From contig JAQUTB010000094.1 of NCBI GenBank assembly GCA_028709985.1, positions 1 through 6,735 on the forward strand: a DNA stretch of 6,735 nucleotides, written 5' to 3'. The DNA is from Dethiosulfovibrio sp. Lineage in GTDB: Bacteria > Synergistota > Synergistia > Synergistales > Dethiosulfovibrionaceae. The translations under genes and the position numbers were made by a program. This document shows positions 5,318 through 6,735 of this stretch, in pieces; the stretch's first letter is position 1; each line of letters starts with the position of its first letter. The notes beneath the pieces are model-generated. The model searched no databases, was not told the DNA's origin, and saw nothing but the letters and a program-made list of their open reading frames with translations.

Positions 5318-5394
5318 TGGCAGGCCCGGAAGGATTCGAACCTTCAACCCCCGGATTTGGAGTCCGGTGCTCTACCAATTCGAGCTACGGACCT
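5318..5394 (-). tRNA. tRNA-Trp (anticodon CCA) inside the protein operon
   Basis: This is a complete 77-nt cloverleaf. Acceptor AGGTCCG pairs with CGGGCCT. Anticodon stem CCGGA/TCCGG closes loop CTCCAAA (anticodon CCA, decodes UGG). The T arm is GAAGG-TTCGAAT-CCTTC, the discriminator is G and CCA is encoded. It sits 21 nt after the rpmG stop codon and 41 nt before secE, with no promoter visible in either gap. It is therefore likely cut from the tuf-rpmG-secE-nusG transcript. Confidence 0.98.
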
Positions 5395-5415
5395 GCGCCA
5401 AGAACGTATTCTACA

Positions 5416-5565
5416 CTACTTGGTCTCTTTATGCAAGGTGTGTTTTTTGCAGAACTTGCAGTACTTACTGAGCTCCAGTTTTCCGCTCATGTTTTTCTTG
5501 TTCACGGAGCTGATGTAGTTCCGCCTCTTGCACTCGGTACACTGAAGGCCTATCTGATCTGCCAT
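5416..5565 (-). CDS. rpmG: Ribosomal protein L33 (bL33), four-cysteine zinc-binding form
   Basis: This 49-aa protein of the large subunit lies near the E site. It reads [20 protein letters not shown] at the start and ends in [10 protein letters not shown], the usual length and ends of the family. Two CxxC pairs (Cys9/Cys12 and Cys36/Cys39) form a zinc ribbon, so this is the zinc-dependent (C+) version. The rpmG position between tuf and tRNA-Trp/secE is common in bacteria. GAGGAG (5574-5579) lies 8 nt before the ATG at 5565, and part of it can pair in a hairpin just upstream. Confidence 0.97.
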   Translation of the reverse strand: MADQIGLQCTECKRRNYISSVNKKNMSGKLELSKYCKFCKKHTLHKETK

Positions 5566-5573
5566 ATTACTCA

Positions 5574-5589
5574 CTCCTCAAATATGAGG
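5574..5589 (-). promoter_or_regulatory. Hairpin covering the rpmG ribosome binding site
   Basis: On the minus strand, CCTCA (5585-5589) and TGAGG (5576-5580) form a perfect 5-bp stem with a 4-nt loop. The 3' arm includes GAGG of the rpmG Shine-Dalgarno sequence GAGGAG (5574-5579). Folding would partly hide the site. The stem is short, so the effect may be small. Confidence 0.4.
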
Positions 5590-5618
5590 GTCCGCCCCAG
5601 CCAATGCGGGGGCAGACC
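5589..5618 (-). promoter_or_regulatory. Strong stem-loop between tuf and rpmG
   Basis: The minus-strand RNA forms a 10-bp stem, GGTCTGCCCC with GGGGCGGACC, around a 10-nt loop. One pair is G-U on this strand but C-A on the plus strand, which points to selection on the minus-strand RNA. No T-tract follows, so it is not a classical terminator. It could stabilise the tuf mRNA 3' end, mark a processing site or cause partial pausing. Confidence 0.6.
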
Positions 5619-5628
5619 ACTATATAAT

Positions 5629-6735
5629 TTACTCTGTGATCTCGGTTACGACGCCAGCGCCGACGGTGTGACCGCCCTCACGGATGGCGAAGCGAAGGCC
5701 CGGATCCATGGCGATGGGGTGGATAAGCTCCACCTTGAAGGTGGCGTTGTCCCCAGGCATGACCATCTCGACTCCCTCAGGAAGCTCGATGGCTCCGGTT
5801 ACGTCGGTGGTACGGAAGTAGAACTGAGGCTTGTACCCCTTGAAGAAGGGGGTATGACGGCCGCCCTCTTCCTTCTTGAGGACGTAAACCTCGGCCTTGA
5901 ACTTGGTGTGGGGCTTGATCGATCCGGGCTTGGCCAGAACCTGACCACGCTCCACGTCGTCCTTGCCGGTTCCACGAAGGAGAACTCCCACGTTGTCCCC
6001 TGCGAGGGCCTCGTCGAGGATCTTGCGGAACATCTCGAGGGATGTCGCAACGGTCTTCTGGGTATCCCTGATACCGACTATCTCCACCTCGTCGCCGGAG
6101 TGGATGACTCCCTGCTCCACACGGCCGGTTACGACGGTGCCGCGGCCGGTGATGGTGAAGACGTCCTCGATGGGCATGAGGAAGGTCTTGTCGGTGTCGC
6201 GGACGGGATCGGGGAAGTAGTTGTCGCAAGCGTCCATAAGCTCCCAGATGGACTTGCTCCACTTATCCTCACGGCTACCGTCGCTCTCCTCAAGGACCTT
6301 AAGGGCGGAACCGCGGATTATGGGCACGTCATCTCCGGGGAAGTTGTACTTGTCCAGAAGCTCACGGATCTCCATCTCGACCAGGTCGAGAAGCTCGTCG
6401 TCGTCGACCATGTCGACTTTGTTCATGAACACCACAAGGGCGGGCACGTTGACCTGACGGGCGAGAAGGACGTGCTCACGGGTCTGAGGCATGGGGCCGT
6501 CGGCGGCGGAGACAACCAGTATACCACCGTCCATCTGAGCGGCGCCGGTGATCATGTTCTTGATGTAGTCGGCGTGGCCAGGGCAGTCGATGTGAGCGTA
6601 GTGACGCTTGTCGGTCTGGTACTCGATGTGGGAGATGTTGATGGTTATCCCACGCTCTCTCTCCTCAGGTGCCTTGTCGATGTCCTCGAACTTGGAGTAA
6701 TCGGCGTATCCCGCGGAGGCGAGGCTCTTGGAGAT
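5629..6735 (-). CDS. tuf: Elongation factor Tu, N-terminus beyond the window
   Basis: EF-Tu is the GTPase that brings aminoacyl-tRNA to the ribosomal A site. The visible part is 368 residues. It lacks about the first 30, including the P-loop GHVDHGKT expected there. In partial numbering, switch I RGITI is at 28-32, the G3 motif DCPGH at 50-54, NKVD (G4) at 105-108 and GSAL (G5) at 142-145. Domains 2 and 3 follow, with [31 protein letters not shown] and the C-terminal [17 protein letters not shown]. The reading frame is intact to TAA at 5629, so it looks functional. It is the first visible gene of the operon and lies 63 nt before rpmG. Whether the genome has a second tuf copy cannot be seen. 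Confidence 0.98.
   Translation of the reverse strand: MSKSLASAGYADYSKFEDIDKAPEERERGITINISHIEYQTDKRHYAHIDCPGHADYIKNMITGAAQMDGGILVVSAADGPMPQTREHVLLARQVNVPALVVFMNKVDMVDDDELLDLVEMEIRELLDKYNFPGDDVPIIRGSALKVLEESDGSREDKWSKSIWELMDACDNYFPDPVRDTDKTFLMPIEDVFTITGRGTVVTGRVEQGVIHSGDEVEIVGIRDTQKTVATSLEMFRKILDEALAGDNVGVLLRGTGKDDVERGQVLAKPGSIKPHTKFKAEVYVLKKEEGGRHTPFFKGYKPQFYFRTTDVTGAIELPEGVEMVMPGDNATFKVELIHPIAMDPGLRFAIREGGHTVGAGVVTEITE

Overview
The window is a translation and transcription locus from a bacterium, and every gene I can support lies on the minus strand. Read in the direction of transcription (high to low coordinates), it opens with the 3' nine-tenths of an elongation factor Tu gene. Then follow rpmG (L33), a tRNA-Trp gene, secE, nusG, rplK (L11), rplA (L1), rplJ (L10) and rplL (L7/L12). 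This is the widely conserved tuf/secE/nusG/ribosomal-stalk cluster. After rplL there is a strong terminator instead of rpoB. Two monocistronic accessory genes come next, a single-domain rhodanese and an amidohydrolase-2 family metal-dependent hydrolase. A six-gene tRNA operon (Val, Asp, Phe, Gly, Cys, Asn) then runs off the low-coordinate edge.

The organism is a bacterium with moderately high GC. Shine-Dalgarno sites are strong (AAGGAGG or AGGAGGT) before most genes, and CCA is encoded in every tRNA whose 3' end is visible. The four-cysteine L33, the L10 leader RNA followed by an intrinsic attenuator, and tRNA-Trp between rpmG and secE fit an anaerobic Firmicutes- or Synergistota-like lineage. 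My best guess is Synergistota, held with low confidence because it rests on general impression and not on a database comparison.

Region by region: positions 1-494 hold the tRNAs. Positions 523-551 hold their near-consensus sigma70-type promoter, whose -35 box contains the stop codon of the hydrolase gene (548-1390). Positions 1420-1475 hold the hydrolase promoter and the rhodanese terminator. The rhodanese gene (1512-1886) has its own promoter overlapped by an 8-bp inverted repeat. A terminator at 1956-1990 closes the ribosomal operon. The rplJ-rplL pair has its own promoter (3166-3194), an L10-type leader fold (3090-3149) and an attenuator hairpin (3017-3046). Upstream, secE/nusG and tuf/rpmG are separated by RNA structures that could modulate nusG and rpmG.

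Functionally, EF-Tu, L33, L11, L1, L10 and L12 serve the elongating ribosome. L10, L11 and L12 form the factor-recruiting stalk that EF-Tu contacts. NusG is a transcription elongation factor that can couple RNA polymerase to ribosomes, and SecE is a core subunit of the protein translocase. The tRNAs supply the same machinery. I see no mobile element, CRISPR array, phage gene or clearly new multi-gene system. The items most worth a second look are regulatory: a terminator-like hairpin that fills the space between a distant Shine-Dalgarno sequence and the nusG start, a Shine-Dalgarno-masking hairpin before rpmG, the candidate operator at the rhodanese promoter, and the separation of rplL from rpoB.
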